From Clostridium_AM tanneri (GTDB taxonomy: Bacteria > Bacillota > Clostridia > Clostridiales > Clostridiaceae): a stretch of DNA of 64,000 bases. Under the pieces are notes generated by a model. It had not been told where the DNA came from, made no database searches, and saw nothing but the letters and a program-made list of their open reading frames with translations. The stretch lies in the NCBI RefSeq assembly GCF_033659955.1, contig NZ_JARUJP010000008.1, positions 1 through 64,000 of the forward strand, in the 5' to 3' direction. The position numbers and the translations under genes are program-made. Positions 16,523 to 25,128 of this stretch are shown here, piece after piece. Each line of letters starts with the position of its first letter. Within the stretch, counting starts at the first letter, position 1.

Positions 16523-18202
16523 ATGATGTATACTTGGATGATTATCCAGTTTGTTGTAACTGTTGTTATGGGACTATACTTTTTTAATACATTGAAAGGT
16601 CAACAATCTAAGAAGATAGTAATAGATAAAGAAAATAAAAAAGAGATGGAGAAACTAAAAAAATTAAGAGAAATAAAGTTAACAGAACCCCTTACAGAAA
16701 GAAGCAGACCATCTTCTTTCAGTGAAATAATAGGTCAGGAGAAGGGAATAAAAGCGCTTCAAGCAGCATTGTGCGGTCCTAATCCACAGCATGTTATAAT
16801 ATATGGACCACCTGGAATTGGTAAAACTGCTGCAGCTAGGTTAGTATTAAATTATGCAAAGCAAAAGGACTTTTCACCCTTTAATGATAAATCAAAGTTT
16901 ATTGAAATTGATGCTACGACTATAAGATTTGATGATAGGGGTATAGCAGATCCATTAATTGGTTCAGTGCATGATCCTATATACCAAGGAGCAGGACCTC
17001 TAGGGGTTGCAGGTATCCCACAGCCTAAAGCAGGAGCAGTTACAAAGGCTCATGGAGGAATTCTATTTATTGACGAAATAGGAGAACTTCATCCTATAGA
17101 GATGAATAAGTTGTTAAAGGTATTAGAAGATAGAAAGGTTTTTTTAGATAGTTCATACTATAATTCATCTGATGATAACATGCCGGCGTATATAAAAGAC
17201 ATTTTTGATAATGGACTTCCAGCAGATTTTAGGCTTGTTGGTGCCACAACTAGAAATCCAGAAGAAATTACTCCTGCTTTGAGGTCAAGATGTGTTGAAA
17301 TTTTTTTCAGGGCCCTTCTTCCGGAAGAAATCCAGATTATAGCTAAGAATGCAGTAGATAAAATAGGTTTTACAATAGAAGAGAAAGCAGAAGAATTGGT
17401 AGGACGGTACTCGCAAAATGGTAGAGATGTAGTAAATTTAATTCAGTTATCATCAGGAATAGCTCTAAACGATGGTAGAAATGAGATTACACTGAGCGAT
17501 GTAGAGTGGGTTATCGAAAATGGTCAATACTCGCCAAGGCCTGAAAAGAAAATAATTGAAAAACCAACTATAGGATATGTAAACGGATTAGCAGTCTATG
17601 GCGCTAATATAGGAGCAGTAATGGAAGTAGAGGCTACAGCAAAAAAGGTTAGTTCTAGAAAGGGCAATATAAGGATAACAGGTATAATAGAGGAAGAAGA
17701 GATAAGCAATCAGAATAGGAAGATGATAAGAAAAAGTACCGCAAGGTGTTCAGTGGAAAATGTAATAACTGTAATTGAAAAGTTATATAATTTAAATTGT
17801 GATGAGTATGACATACATATAAATTTTTCTGGAGGAGTGCCAGTAGATGGTCCTTCAGCAGGAATAAGTATAGCTACTGCAGTATATAGTGCTATAAAAA
17901 ATATTCCAGTTAACAATGAGGTAGCTATGACTGGAGAACTATCAATACATGGAGATGTTAAACCTGTTGGTGGAGTAAATGCAAAAGTCCAAGCGGCCAA
18001 AAAGGCTGGTGCAAAAACTATCTTAATACCAAGTGAAAACTGGCAGGAGAGTTTCTCAAAAATTCAAGATGTGAAAGTTATTCCAGTTAAAACTATTTAT
18101 GAGGTATTTACTTTAGGAATATTATCAAAAAATAAGGATAGTTCATCAATACAGATAGAAACAAATTTAGATGTTTTAGCTGCTGAATCCTTAGATATAT
18201 AA
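16523..18202 (+). CDS. lonB: Membrane-associated ATP-dependent protease LonB
   Basis: A 559-residue Lon-family protease of the Bacillus LonB type. It has an N-terminal membrane segment (about residues 5-20, MIIQFVVTVVMGLYFF), no Lon substrate-binding N-domain, Walker A GPPGIGKTAA, Walker B GILFIDEIGEL, and a C-terminal Ser-Lys dyad (Ser445 in DGPSAGIS, Lys488 in VNAKVQ). ATG 16523 follows GGAGGGAGG; the reading frame is open further upstream, but without a ribosome site. In Bacillus LonB is made in the forespore; whether that holds here cannot be read from the sequence. Confidence 0.94.
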   Translation: MMYTWMIIQFVVTVVMGLYFFNTLKGQQSKKIVIDKENKKEMEKLKKLREIKLTEPLTERSRPSSFSEIIGQEKGIKALQAALCGPNPQHVIIYGPPGIGKTAAARLVLNYAKQKDFSPFNDKSKFIEIDATTIRFDDRGIADPLIGSVHDPIYQGAGPLGVAGIPQPKAGAVTKAHGGILFIDEIGELHPIEMNKLLKVLEDRKVFLDSSYYNSSDDNMPAYIKDIFDNGLPADFRLVGATTRNPEEITPALRSRCVEIFFRALLPEEIQIIAKNAVDKIGFTIEEKAEELVGRYSQNGRDVVNLIQLSSGIALNDGRNEITLSDVEWVIENGQYSPRPEKKIIEKPTIGYVNGLAVYGANIGAVMEVEATAKKVSSRKGNIRITGIIEEEEISNQNRKMIRKSTARCSVENVITVIEKLYNLNCDEYDIHINFSGGVPVDGPSAGISIATAVYSAIKNIPVNNEVAMTGELSIHGDVKPVGGVNAKVQAAKKAGAKTILIPSENWQESFSKIQDVKVIPVKTIYEVFTLGILSKNKDSSSIQIETNLDVLAAESLDI

Positions 18203-18217
18203 ATCTTATAGTTATAC

Positions 18218-18262
18218 TTAAAGTAAGCTGTTTTCTATATCGAGAAAATAGCTTGCTTTAAA
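18218..18262 (+). terminator. Terminator after lonB
   Basis: A 17-bp stem AAAGTAAGCTGTTTTCT/AGAAAATAGCTTGCTTT with two G-U pairs and a six-base loop. The downstream T-run is poor, so termination may be partial. Confidence 0.7.
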
Positions 18263-18287
18263 AAGTTAACATCAATTAATAGAAGAA

Positions 18288-18316
18288 TTGAAAAAAGTCC
18301 ATTTTATGGTTATAAT
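18288..18316 (+). promoter_or_regulatory. Sigma-A promoter of lonA
   Basis: TTGAAA (18288-18293), a 17-base spacer and TATAAT (18311-18316). This implies a leader of about 65 bases before the lonA ATG. Confidence 0.8.
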
Positions 18317-18387
18317 ATATTAGTCTAATTATATCCTGAACATGAATTTACTTTTATTAAATTATTATTTGAAGTGAGGGGAGAAAT

Positions 18388-20709
18388 ATGGATAATGTTG
18401 AAAAAGTTCTTCCTCTAATTCCGCTAAGAGGTATTACTATATTTCCACATATGGTTTTGCATTTCGATGTAGGTAGAGAGAAATCTATACTTGCCCTTGA
18501 GGAAGCAATGCTTAGAGAACAAAAAATATTTCTAGTGGCTCAAAAGCAAGCAAAAATAGAAGAACCTAATGAAGATGATATTTTTAAAATCGGAACCATT
18601 TGTAATATAAAGCAGATATTAAAGTTGCCGGGAGACACTGTACGTATATTAGTGGAAGGTGAAAGCAGAGGAAGATTAGCAGAATATATTAAAAAGGAGC
18701 CTTTCTTTGAAGCTAAAATTGAAGTTTTAAAAGATGAGTTAATTGTAGAGAATAAAGAGGATGAAGCACTTATTCGAGCAATAAGAAAAAGCTTTGATGA
18801 ATATGTAAAGCTATCAGGAAATGTACCAGTAGAGACTATAATTACATTGGATGAATTAGAGGACCCTGGAAGAATGGCAGACATAGTCAGTTCTTATTTA
18901 ATGCTTAAGCAAGAAGCTAAGCAGGAACTTTTAGAAGCATATACTATAAGCGAAAGGCTTAAGATGCTTTTTGATATATTAAATAATGAAGTGGATATTT
19001 TAAAGCTAGAGAGAAAACTAGGACTAAGAGTTAAGACTAAATTAGATAAGGTTCAGAAGGAATATTACTTGAGAGAGCAGCTTAAGGCCATACAAGAAGA
19101 ACTAGGTGAGGATGACGAGGATAAAAAGGAAATAGCAAAATATAAGAGCAAAATTAATAAGGCAAAGCTTCCAAAACCAGTTAAAGAAAAGGCATTATAT
19201 GAACTTGATAGGCTAAAGAATAGTGGAACTTATTCTTCAGAAGGCGGAGTTATAAGGACTTATCTAGATTGGATTTTAGATTTACCATGGAATAATACTA
19301 CTAAAGATAACTTAGACATAAAGGATGCTAGAAAGGTTCTAGAGGAAGAGCATTATGGATTGGAAGATGTAAAAGACAGGATAATTGAATACTTAGCAGT
19401 GAAGCAAATGAGTAACTCCTTAAGAGGACCAATACTATGTCTTGTAGGACCGCCAGGAGTAGGTAAGACTTCCATAGCTAAGTCTATAGCACATGCTTTA
19501 AATAGAAATTTCGTAAGAATGTCTCTAGGTGGAGTTAGAGATGAAGCTGAGATAAGAGGTCATAGAAAAACTTATGTTGGGGCTATTCCAGGAAGAGTTA
19601 TTTATGGAATGAAACAAGCCAAGTCTAAAAATCCATTATTTCTATTAGATGAAATAGATAAAATGAGTAGTGACTTTAGAGGCAATCCAGCAGATGCTCT
19701 TTTAGAGGTTTTAGATACAGAGCAAAATAGTACTTTTAGGGATCATTATCTTGAACTGGATTTTGACCTGTCTAATGTATTATTTATTACTACAGCTAAT
19801 AGTTTAGATACTATACCAAGACCTTTACTTGATAGGATGGAAGTTATAGAGGTATCAGGGTATACAAGTGAAGAAAAGTTTCATATATGCAAAAAGCATT
19901 TAATACCTAAAAGATTAAAAGAGCATGAAGTAGATGAAAGTAAAATTAAGTTCTCGGATTCATCCATATATCATATTATTGATCGCTACACTAGAGAGTC
20001 AGGTGTTAGAACTCTTGAAAGAAAATGTTCTACTGTAATAAGAAAATCCATGGCTGAAATGATAGAAAAAAACAAAGACAATATAATGATTACTATAAAT
20101 AAGGTTAAGACATATCTTGGACCAGAGATATATAGCTATGATAGGGCAGAGGAAGAGGACAAAATAGGCGTAGTAATGGGTATGGCATGGACAGGATACG
20201 GTGGAGATACTTTACCGATAGAAGTATCTGTTATGAAAGGAACGGGAAAGCTAGAGTTAACAGGCCAACTTGGTGATGTAATGAAGGAATCAGCAAGGGC
20301 AGGTTATAGTTACGTTAGAGCTAATGGACATAAATATGGAATAGAAGAAGAGTTCTATAAGAGCAAAGATATACATATACATGTTCCAGAGGGAGCTGTT
20401 CCTAAAGATGGCCCTTCAGCAGGTGTAACAATGATTACCGCTATGGTATCTGCTCTTGGCGGTAAAAAGGTAAGACATAATGTTGCAATGACTGGTGAGA
20501 TTACTTTAACAGGTAGAGTACTGGCTATTGGAGGCCTTAAGGAGAAAAGTCTTGCAGCTTATAGAGCTGGAATTGATACTGTAATAGTACCAAAAGACAA
20601 TGAGAAGGATATACTAAAAGTACCAAAGACTATTAAGAGTAAACTTAAATATATACTTGCAGATAATATTGATATTGTACTAGACAATGCTTTGGTTAAA
20701 GATGAATAG
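18388..20709 (+). CDS. lon: ATP-dependent protease Lon (LonA)
   Basis: A 773-residue soluble Lon with an N-terminal substrate-binding domain (LPLIPLRGITIFPHMVLHF), a coiled-coil region, Walker A GPPGVGKTS, Walker B LFLLDEIDKM and a protease domain with catalytic Ser677 (DGPSAGVT) and Lys720 (GGLKEKSLAA). It degrades misfolded and regulatory proteins as a hexamer. The pairing of lonB and lonA followed by engB matches the B. subtilis order. Confidence 0.98.
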   Translation: MDNVEKVLPLIPLRGITIFPHMVLHFDVGREKSILALEEAMLREQKIFLVAQKQAKIEEPNEDDIFKIGTICNIKQILKLPGDTVRILVEGESRGRLAEYIKKEPFFEAKIEVLKDELIVENKEDEALIRAIRKSFDEYVKLSGNVPVETIITLDELEDPGRMADIVSSYLMLKQEAKQELLEAYTISERLKMLFDILNNEVDILKLERKLGLRVKTKLDKVQKEYYLREQLKAIQEELGEDDEDKKEIAKYKSKINKAKLPKPVKEKALYELDRLKNSGTYSSEGGVIRTYLDWILDLPWNNTTKDNLDIKDARKVLEEEHYGLEDVKDRIIEYLAVKQMSNSLRGPILCLVGPPGVGKTSIAKSIAHALNRNFVRMSLGGVRDEAEIRGHRKTYVGAIPGRVIYGMKQAKSKNPLFLLDEIDKMSSDFRGNPADALLEVLDTEQNSTFRDHYLELDFDLSNVLFITTANSLDTIPRPLLDRMEVIEVSGYTSEEKFHICKKHLIPKRLKEHEVDESKIKFSDSSIYHIIDRYTRESGVRTLERKCSTVIRKSMAEMIEKNKDNIMITINKVKTYLGPEIYSYDRAEEEDKIGVVMGMAWTGYGGDTLPIEVSVMKGTGKLELTGQLGDVMKESARAGYSYVRANGHKYGIEEEFYKSKDIHIHVPEGAVPKDGPSAGVTMITAMVSALGGKKVRHNVAMTGEITLTGRVLAIGGLKEKSLAAYRAGIDTVIVPKDNEKDILKVPKTIKSKLKYILADNIDIVLDNALVKDE

Positions 20710-20766
20710 GATTTTTATTAAAAACAAGTTAACACTAAAGTAAAACTTGTAGACGGAGATGAATAT

Positions 20767-21363
20767 ATGGAGATAAAACAAGCAGAATTTATAACTTCAG
20801 CAGTAGTAAGAACTCAATACCCTGAAGATGGTAGAGCGGAGATAGCCTTTGTAGGAAGATCTAATGTTGGGAAGTCTTCACTGATAAATACCTTAACTAA
20901 TAGAAGAAAATTGGTTAAAGTAAGTGGAACTCCAGGTAAGACAAGATTAGTGAATTTCTTTCTAATAAACAACGAATTTTACTTTGTAGATTTACCAGGC
21001 TATGGTTACGCGAAAGTATCTAAGACAGAAAAAGAAAGCTGGGGAAAGGTAATCGAGACATACTTAGTACAGCGAGAACAGCTAAAGAAGATAGTACTTC
21101 TTGTGGATTGTAGACACAAACCATCAGCAGACGATATAACAATGTATAAATGGATAAAGTATTATAACTATGATACTATTGTTGTTGCTACAAAGATTGA
21201 CAAATTAACAAGAACTGAACTACAGAAAAATTTAAGATTAATAAAAGATACATTGGAGTTAAAGGATAATGATCAATTATTAACTTTTTCCTCCCTAAAA
21301 AAGCAGGGAAAAGAAGAACTTTTGGAAGTTATTCAAGAGACATTAGATAAAAGTGCAAGATAA
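20767..21363 (+). CDS. engB: Ribosome biogenesis GTPase YsxC/EngB
   Basis: A 198-residue TRAFAC-class GTPase that assists 50S subunit assembly. G1 is GRSNVGKSSL, G2 includes the threonine of SGTPGKTR, G3 is DLPGYGYAK and G4 is TKIDK. The ATG is 57 bases after lon; a run-on transcript with lon is likely, as in B. subtilis. Confidence 0.96.
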   Translation: MEIKQAEFITSAVVRTQYPEDGRAEIAFVGRSNVGKSSLINTLTNRRKLVKVSGTPGKTRLVNFFLINNEFYFVDLPGYGYAKVSKTEKESWGKVIETYLVQREQLKKIVLLVDCRHKPSADDITMYKWIKYYNYDTIVVATKIDKLTRTELQKNLRLIKDTLELKDNDQLLTFSSLKKQGKEELLEVIQETLDKSAR

Positions 21364-21415
21364 TATAAAGACTATATTATAATAAGTGTTACAACTTAAG
21401 CAGGGAGAAAATAAA

Positions 21416-22216
21416 ATGAATGGAATTAGTTTAGTTAAGGATGCTCTTGTATTTTTGTTTGTTTATATTCCTCCACTTATTCTGTTTATAAGATTTTGGA
21501 GAGAGAGACATAGGAGCAAGGTATTAGCAGTACTGTTAAGTCTTTTATATATAATATTTTCATTTTTCACTCAGAACCTGCTTCCATTTATTCTTGTAAT
21601 TTTTAATATTATGTATTTGAAATCTTCCAATAGAGAGTGGGACGTATTTAGAAATGATTATATGTCCATAAATAATATTCAGTATAGTAGAAGGAGCATA
21701 AGCAGCAGAGTTAGAGAAGATTATGAAAGATTCAAGTTTAGTTTAAAGGAGTTTAGACTATTCTCAGCTATAAGACTAACAGCGATTTCATACTTGATAA
21801 CAATTTTTATATCTATTTTTGAATCAATAATGTTGTCCAATTATAAGGTTGAAGCAGAACAGCAGGAAATAGTTACATGGATGGCAAACATGCCTTTAGG
21901 AAAGTTTTTAATTATAGTTCCTATTGTCATAATATTTGCCCCAGTTCTTGAAGAGTTTGTCTTTAGATGGTTATTCTTTGAGAAGATATTTAGACCAAGA
22001 ATAGGAGTATATTTTGCAGCAATACTAAGCAGCCTAATTTTCGGATTTATTCATTTTAACTTAAAGGCATTTCCACTATTAATATGGATTGGAGTATATA
22101 ATTGTTATTTAATTCATAAAAAAGGATATTGGTACTCTGTGTTTAACCATTTCGTGTTTAATGCTATAACTACCACGATGCTATTACTAGAAAAGTTAGG
22201 AACAATGAATTTATAA
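21416..22216 (+). CDS. CPBP family intramembrane metalloprotease
   Basis: A 266-residue polytopic protein with several hydrophobic segments. It carries the three CPBP/Abi motifs in order: EEFVFRW (glutamate pair plus arginine), FGFIHFN and NHFVFNA. Family members are intramembrane proteases, or CAAX-processing-like enzymes; some serve in bacteriocin immunity. No bacteriocin gene is seen here. I start at ATG 21416 after AGGGAGA, not at the longer TTG reading frame at 21386. Confidence 0.88.
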   Translation: MNGISLVKDALVFLFVYIPPLILFIRFWRERHRSKVLAVLLSLLYIIFSFFTQNLLPFILVIFNIMYLKSSNREWDVFRNDYMSINNIQYSRRSISSRVREDYERFKFSLKEFRLFSAIRLTAISYLITIFISIFESIMLSNYKVEAEQQEIVTWMANMPLGKFLIIVPIVIIFAPVLEEFVFRWLFFEKIFRPRIGVYFAAILSSLIFGFIHFNLKAFPLLIWIGVYNCYLIHKKGYWYSVFNHFVFNAITTTMLLLEKLGTMNL

Positions 22217-22232
22217 ATAGAGTTAAAAAGAG

Positions 22233-22267
22233 TAAAGACATGTCAATATTATTATGACATGTCTTTA
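22233..22267. terminator. Bidirectional terminator between convergent genes
   Basis: A perfect 13-bp stem TAAAGACATGTCA with a nine-base loop, flanked by A- and T-rich runs. It lies between the plus-strand CPBP gene and the minus-strand gene at 22297. Confidence 0.8.
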
Positions 22268-22296
22268 ATTTATGGATAAAAACTATATTGCACTAC

Positions 22297-22725
22297 TTAT
22301 TTTTTACTTTTCTTATCTCTTTTGTGGTCTTTTTCATCGGAATTATTTCTAGCACTATCTAGGTTAGATTTTAAGAAGTCATATATTGCATCGTTATCAT
22401 CAGAAGATAACTGTAGGTTTTTAACAGCTTTTAGTAATTCGTCTTGGATGTTTCCATTTTTTCCGCCATCTACTTCATCAAGCTTATCTGCTAAAGCTGA
22501 AAGTTGGGATTTAAGTTTATTTTCATCAAATTTATTTCCACCATTTTCATTAGCTATGTCATTTAAATCATAATTACGGAGCATAGAACTTAGTTGATTT
22601 ACATTCATGTTATTTGCTCCTACCAATGTAGAAACTAATGATATAATTTGATTTATATCTATGCTTTTTAATAGTTCACCAAGATTTAGGTTGTCAACAA
22701 AGCTTTTGCTGCGATGTTTTCCCAT
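22297..22725 (-). CDS. Hypothetical charged protein
   Basis: Unrecognised 142-residue product. The N-terminus is basic (MGKHRSKSF) and is followed by a mildly hydrophobic, helix-forming stretch (about 10-45, with LGELLKSIDINQIISLVSTL). The middle is asparagine-rich, and a lysine-rich tail follows (HKRDKKSKK). There is no membrane-spanning segment or signal peptide. TAAAGGAGTGATAAA precedes the ATG, a strong ribosome site. It lies directly downstream of the three small membrane-peptide genes on the same strand, but no functional link can be shown. Confidence 0.75.
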   Translation of the reverse strand: MGKHRSKSFVDNLNLGELLKSIDINQIISLVSTLVGANNMNVNQLSSMLRNYDLNDIANENGGNKFDENKLKSQLSALADKLDEVDGGKNGNIQDELLKAVKNLQLSSDDNDAIYDFLKSNLDSARNNSDEKDHKRDKKSKK

Positions 22726-22782
22726 TTTATCACTCCTTTATATTAAGGAGAGCTATCTAAGCTCTCCTATCAAGTAATTATA

Positions 22783-22932
22783 CTATCTCCATCCAAATCT
22801 TCCTGCAGCACCTATTACTATTAAAACAGCAAGAACTATTAAGATAGATAGACGAGCAGCTCTAGTTCTTCTGAAAGCTAATAGTATTATGCCTATTATA
22901 GCAACTAATGCTAATAATTGATTTCTACGCAT
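22783..22932 (-). CDS. Small two-helix membrane peptide, copy 1 (49 aa)
   Basis: Translation of the minus strand gives MRRNQLLALVAIIGIILLAF, then RRTRAAR, then a second hydrophobic stretch and a GAAGRFGWR tail. This is a helical hairpin with a basic turn. The ATG is preceded by AAAGGGGGGTTAGGAT. It is a diverged paralogue of the two peptides at 23049 and 23528 and shares their unusual leader sequence. The shared leader and conserved reading frame across three copies argue for real genes. Function unknown. Confidence 0.78.
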   Translation of the reverse strand: MRRNQLLALVAIIGIILLAFRRTRAARLSILIVLAVLIVIGAAGRFGWR

Positions 22933-22985
22933 ATCCTAACCCCCCTTTCTGGGCATTGGCTTTATTTAAGTCTCTTTACTTTATA
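22933..22985 (-). repeat. Leader repeat, copy 1
   Basis: On the minus strand this reads AAGTAAAGAGACTTAAATAA, then AGCCAATGCCCAGAAAG, then GGGGGTTAGGAT before the start codon. Nearly the same 50 bases precede the other two small genes. It contains the ribosome site and a weak CCC/GGG hairpin around AGAAA that could partly hide it. Confidence 0.7.
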
Positions 22986-23048
22986 TCTTCTGTTTTTATT
23001 ACTCTAGAACCTTTGTTTATATCCATACACTAATTTTATATTTTTAGC

Positions 23049-23207
23049 CTAACATCTTCTTCTTCTTCTTCCTTCTCCAGTTGTACCTGCAATAATTAAA
23101 ATAGCAAGAACGATTAATAGAGCAAGATAAGCTCCTCTTCTTCTACCGAATAATAATAGAAGTAATGCTATTAAAGCAGCTAATGCTAGTAATTGTTGAT
23201 CACGCAT
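23049..23207 (-). CDS. Small two-helix membrane peptide, copy 2 (52 aa)
   Basis: A minus-strand product starting MRDQQLLALAALIALLLLLF, a GRRRGAY turn, a second hydrophobic stretch (LALLIVLAILIIAGTTG) and an arginine-rich tail ending RRRRRC. It is nearly identical to copy 3 over residues 5-44. The longer basic C-terminus is the main difference. The ATG follows AAAGGGGGGTAAAGT. It should insert as a hairpin in the membrane. I know no named family for it. Confidence 0.8.
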   Translation of the reverse strand: MRDQQLLALAALIALLLLLFGRRRGAYLALLIVLAILIIAGTTGEGRRRRRC

Positions 23208-23358
23208 ACTTTACCCCCCTTTCTGGGCATTGGTTTTATTTGAGTCTTTTTACTTTACATCATAGGTTTGATTAATCTTTTATCTTAGGCTTAGGTACCT
23301 GCTTGTCTTTTGTTTGCCTTATACTACATAGTATTCATCATTAAGAAAGTTGACACAG
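23208..23358 (-). repeat. Leader repeat, copy 2 (extended)
   Basis: The first 53 bases match the leaders of copies 1 and 3. Similarity to copy 3 then continues in blocks for about 150 bases, including GGTACCT/GGTACAGGT, CTTGTC-TTTG and TTGACACA (all as read on the plus strand). The gene plus this leader behaves as a duplicated cassette about 460 bases long. Confidence 0.7.
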
Positions 23359-23527
23359 ATTCTATGAAATTTTGTGTTAAAACATTTGTTGTATCTTTTG
23401 TATATAAAATACCTGTACTTTAGTTACTTCACAGTATATATTATGAAGTTTAGTAATACTTGACACAAAAAATGTTTTAAAACTGGTATAAAGTATATTG
23501 GTACATTAATTCTTTATTATTGATTAG

Positions 23528-23668
23528 TTATCTTCTTCCGGTTGTACCAGCTACGATCAAGATAGCAAGAACAATTAATAGAGCAAGATAAGCTCCTTTT
23601 CTTCTACAGAATATTAATAGCAATAATGCTATTAAAGCAGCTAATGCTAGTAATTGATGATCATGCAT
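23528..23668 (-). CDS. Small two-helix membrane peptide, copy 3 (46 aa)
   Basis: A minus-strand product starting MHDHQLLALAALIALLLLIF, turn CRRKGAY, second hydrophobic stretch LALLIVLAILIVAGTTG and a short GRR end. It is a tandem duplicate of copy 2, and most differences are in the first four residues, the turn and the tail. The ATG follows AAAGGGGGGTTAGAGC. It is divergent from the WYL regulator gene that begins 345 bases away, which could be its regulator. Confidence 0.8.
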   Translation of the reverse strand: MHDHQLLALAALIALLLLIFCRRKGAYLALLIVLAILIVAGTTGRR

Positions 23669-23816
23669 GCTCTAACCCCCCTTTCTGGGCATTGGTTTTA
23701 TTTAACTCTTTTTACTTTACATCTTAAGTTTTAATTAATTTTTTAGCTTAAGGTACAGGTAATCGCTTGTCCTTTGCTCATAGTACATAATATTCAGTTT
23801 TAGGAAATTTGACACA
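23669..23816 (-). repeat. Leader repeat, copy 3 (extended)
   Basis: This matches copy 2 as described there, with the ribosome-site core AATGCCCAGAAAGGGGGG unchanged in all three copies. The remaining 196 bases up to the WYL gene hold a TATAAT at 23984-23989 on the plus strand, possibly the -10 box of that gene. Confidence 0.7.
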
Positions 23817-24012
23817 TATAATTATGGAATTTGCACTTGAAAATTTTTATCATATTTTCTTCAATTGCTGGAATCAAAAATATCGTCAGGTTATACTTTG
23901 AATAACTAGTAAAAAGTGTCTTAAAATTTATACAATAATATACTAAAAAAAACGACAAATAAAACGATATAAATATAGATTAGTATAATAATTACGCTGG
24001 GGGTAAAGCATT

Positions 24013-24966
24013 ATGTCTAAGATATCTCATTTGATGGAAATGATAATTACACTTCAATATAAGGGTCTTACAACTGCATCAGAATTAGCAGATACTCTAG
24101 AAGTAGATAAAAAGACTATATATAGATATATAAGTAGCTTAAATAAGGCTAATATACCTGTTCATACTAGAAAGGGAAGATACGGTGGCTTCTTCATAGA
24201 TGAAGAATTTTATATGAAACCATCAAAACTTAGTGAAGATGAACTGCAAAGTCTATTAATGGCTTCGGAAATACTTACAGAGGAAAATGGGTTTACAGGA
24301 GAAAAGCAGTTAAAAAGTGCTGTAGCCAAGATAAAGAATTTGTGTATAAATAAAGATAGTAATTTACAGCATTTAAATAATAGTGGAGATTTTAAGATAA
24401 GCGAAATCGGAAGTTTACAGGGCCTTGAGGATAAAATTTCAAAGATTAATTACGCAATGAGTAGAGGACGTACTTTAAGCCTTCAGTATTTGTCCATGAG
24501 CAAAAATAATTTAACCATTGAAAAGTTAGATTGTTATAATTTAATATTTAGAGAGGGAGGATGGCATGTAATTGGATATTGCCATAAAAAAGATTCTGTA
24601 GAAACTTTTAGACTGTCAAGGATTAAGAGCATAGAAATAACAAATGAAATATATATGAGACCTTACAATTTTTCATTAAAAGACTATTTAAAAGATAACG
24701 AAAAATTATTTAAGGGAGAAAAGATAAAGGTAACTGTAAAATTTCACAGGGAAGCTGCAGACTTTATAAAGAATGGAAGCTGGCACGTTAGTGAAGAACT
24801 ACAGTCCTTAGAAGAGGACGATATACTATTTAATTTATATGTAGATGAAACTGATGAGTTAAAAAAGTGGATAATGGGTTTTGGGAAAAATGCAGAAATT
24901 ATAGAACCTCAGTATCTTAGAGAGGAAATAAGAGAAGAATTAGAAGAAATGTGCAAAAAATATTAA
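24013..24966 (+). CDS. HTH-type transcriptional regulator with WYL domain
   Basis: A 317-residue regulator. The N-terminal winged helix (ISHLMEMIITLQYKGLTTAS, then ELADTLEVDKKTIYRYI) is DeoR/HTH_11-like, and the WYL ligand-binding domain begins near 140, with a C-terminal WCX extension. The core reads WHVIGYCHK with the arginine-rich FRLSRIKSIE. WYL domains often sense nucleic acid or nucleotides. It is divergent from the small membrane-peptide cassettes and convergent with the VCBS-like gene; its targets are unknown. Confidence 0.9.
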   Translation: MSKISHLMEMIITLQYKGLTTASELADTLEVDKKTIYRYISSLNKANIPVHTRKGRYGGFFIDEEFYMKPSKLSEDELQSLLMASEILTEENGFTGEKQLKSAVAKIKNLCINKDSNLQHLNNSGDFKISEIGSLQGLEDKISKINYAMSRGRTLSLQYLSMSKNNLTIEKLDCYNLIFREGGWHVIGYCHKKDSVETFRLSRIKSIEITNEIYMRPYNFSLKDYLKDNEKLFKGEKIKVTVKFHREAADFIKNGSWHVSEELQSLEEDDILFNLYVDETDELKKWIMGFGKNAEIIEPQYLREEIREELEEMCKKY

Positions 24967-25043
24967 AATTTTTGTATGAAGGTGAATAATTTTTAAGGAA
25001 CGGGACAATATAATAAATGTAATTGGAGATAAAATCTCCATAA

Positions 25044-25124
25044 ACATCAAATGATAAAAATCTTCATTTGATGTAATAACCCCCCATCCCCCTTGGGACC
25101 GTAAAACGGTCCCTTTTTATTTTT
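25044..25124 (+). terminator. Hairpin and terminator after the WYL regulator
   Basis: Two structures lie here. The first is an 11-bp hairpin ACATCAAATGA/TCATTTGATGT (25044-25074). The second is a strong terminator with stem GGGACCGT/ACGGTCCC (25095-25113), a three-base loop and a T-rich run. The second may also serve the minus-strand gene that ends at 25129. Confidence 0.9.
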
Positions 25125-25128
25125 TACA

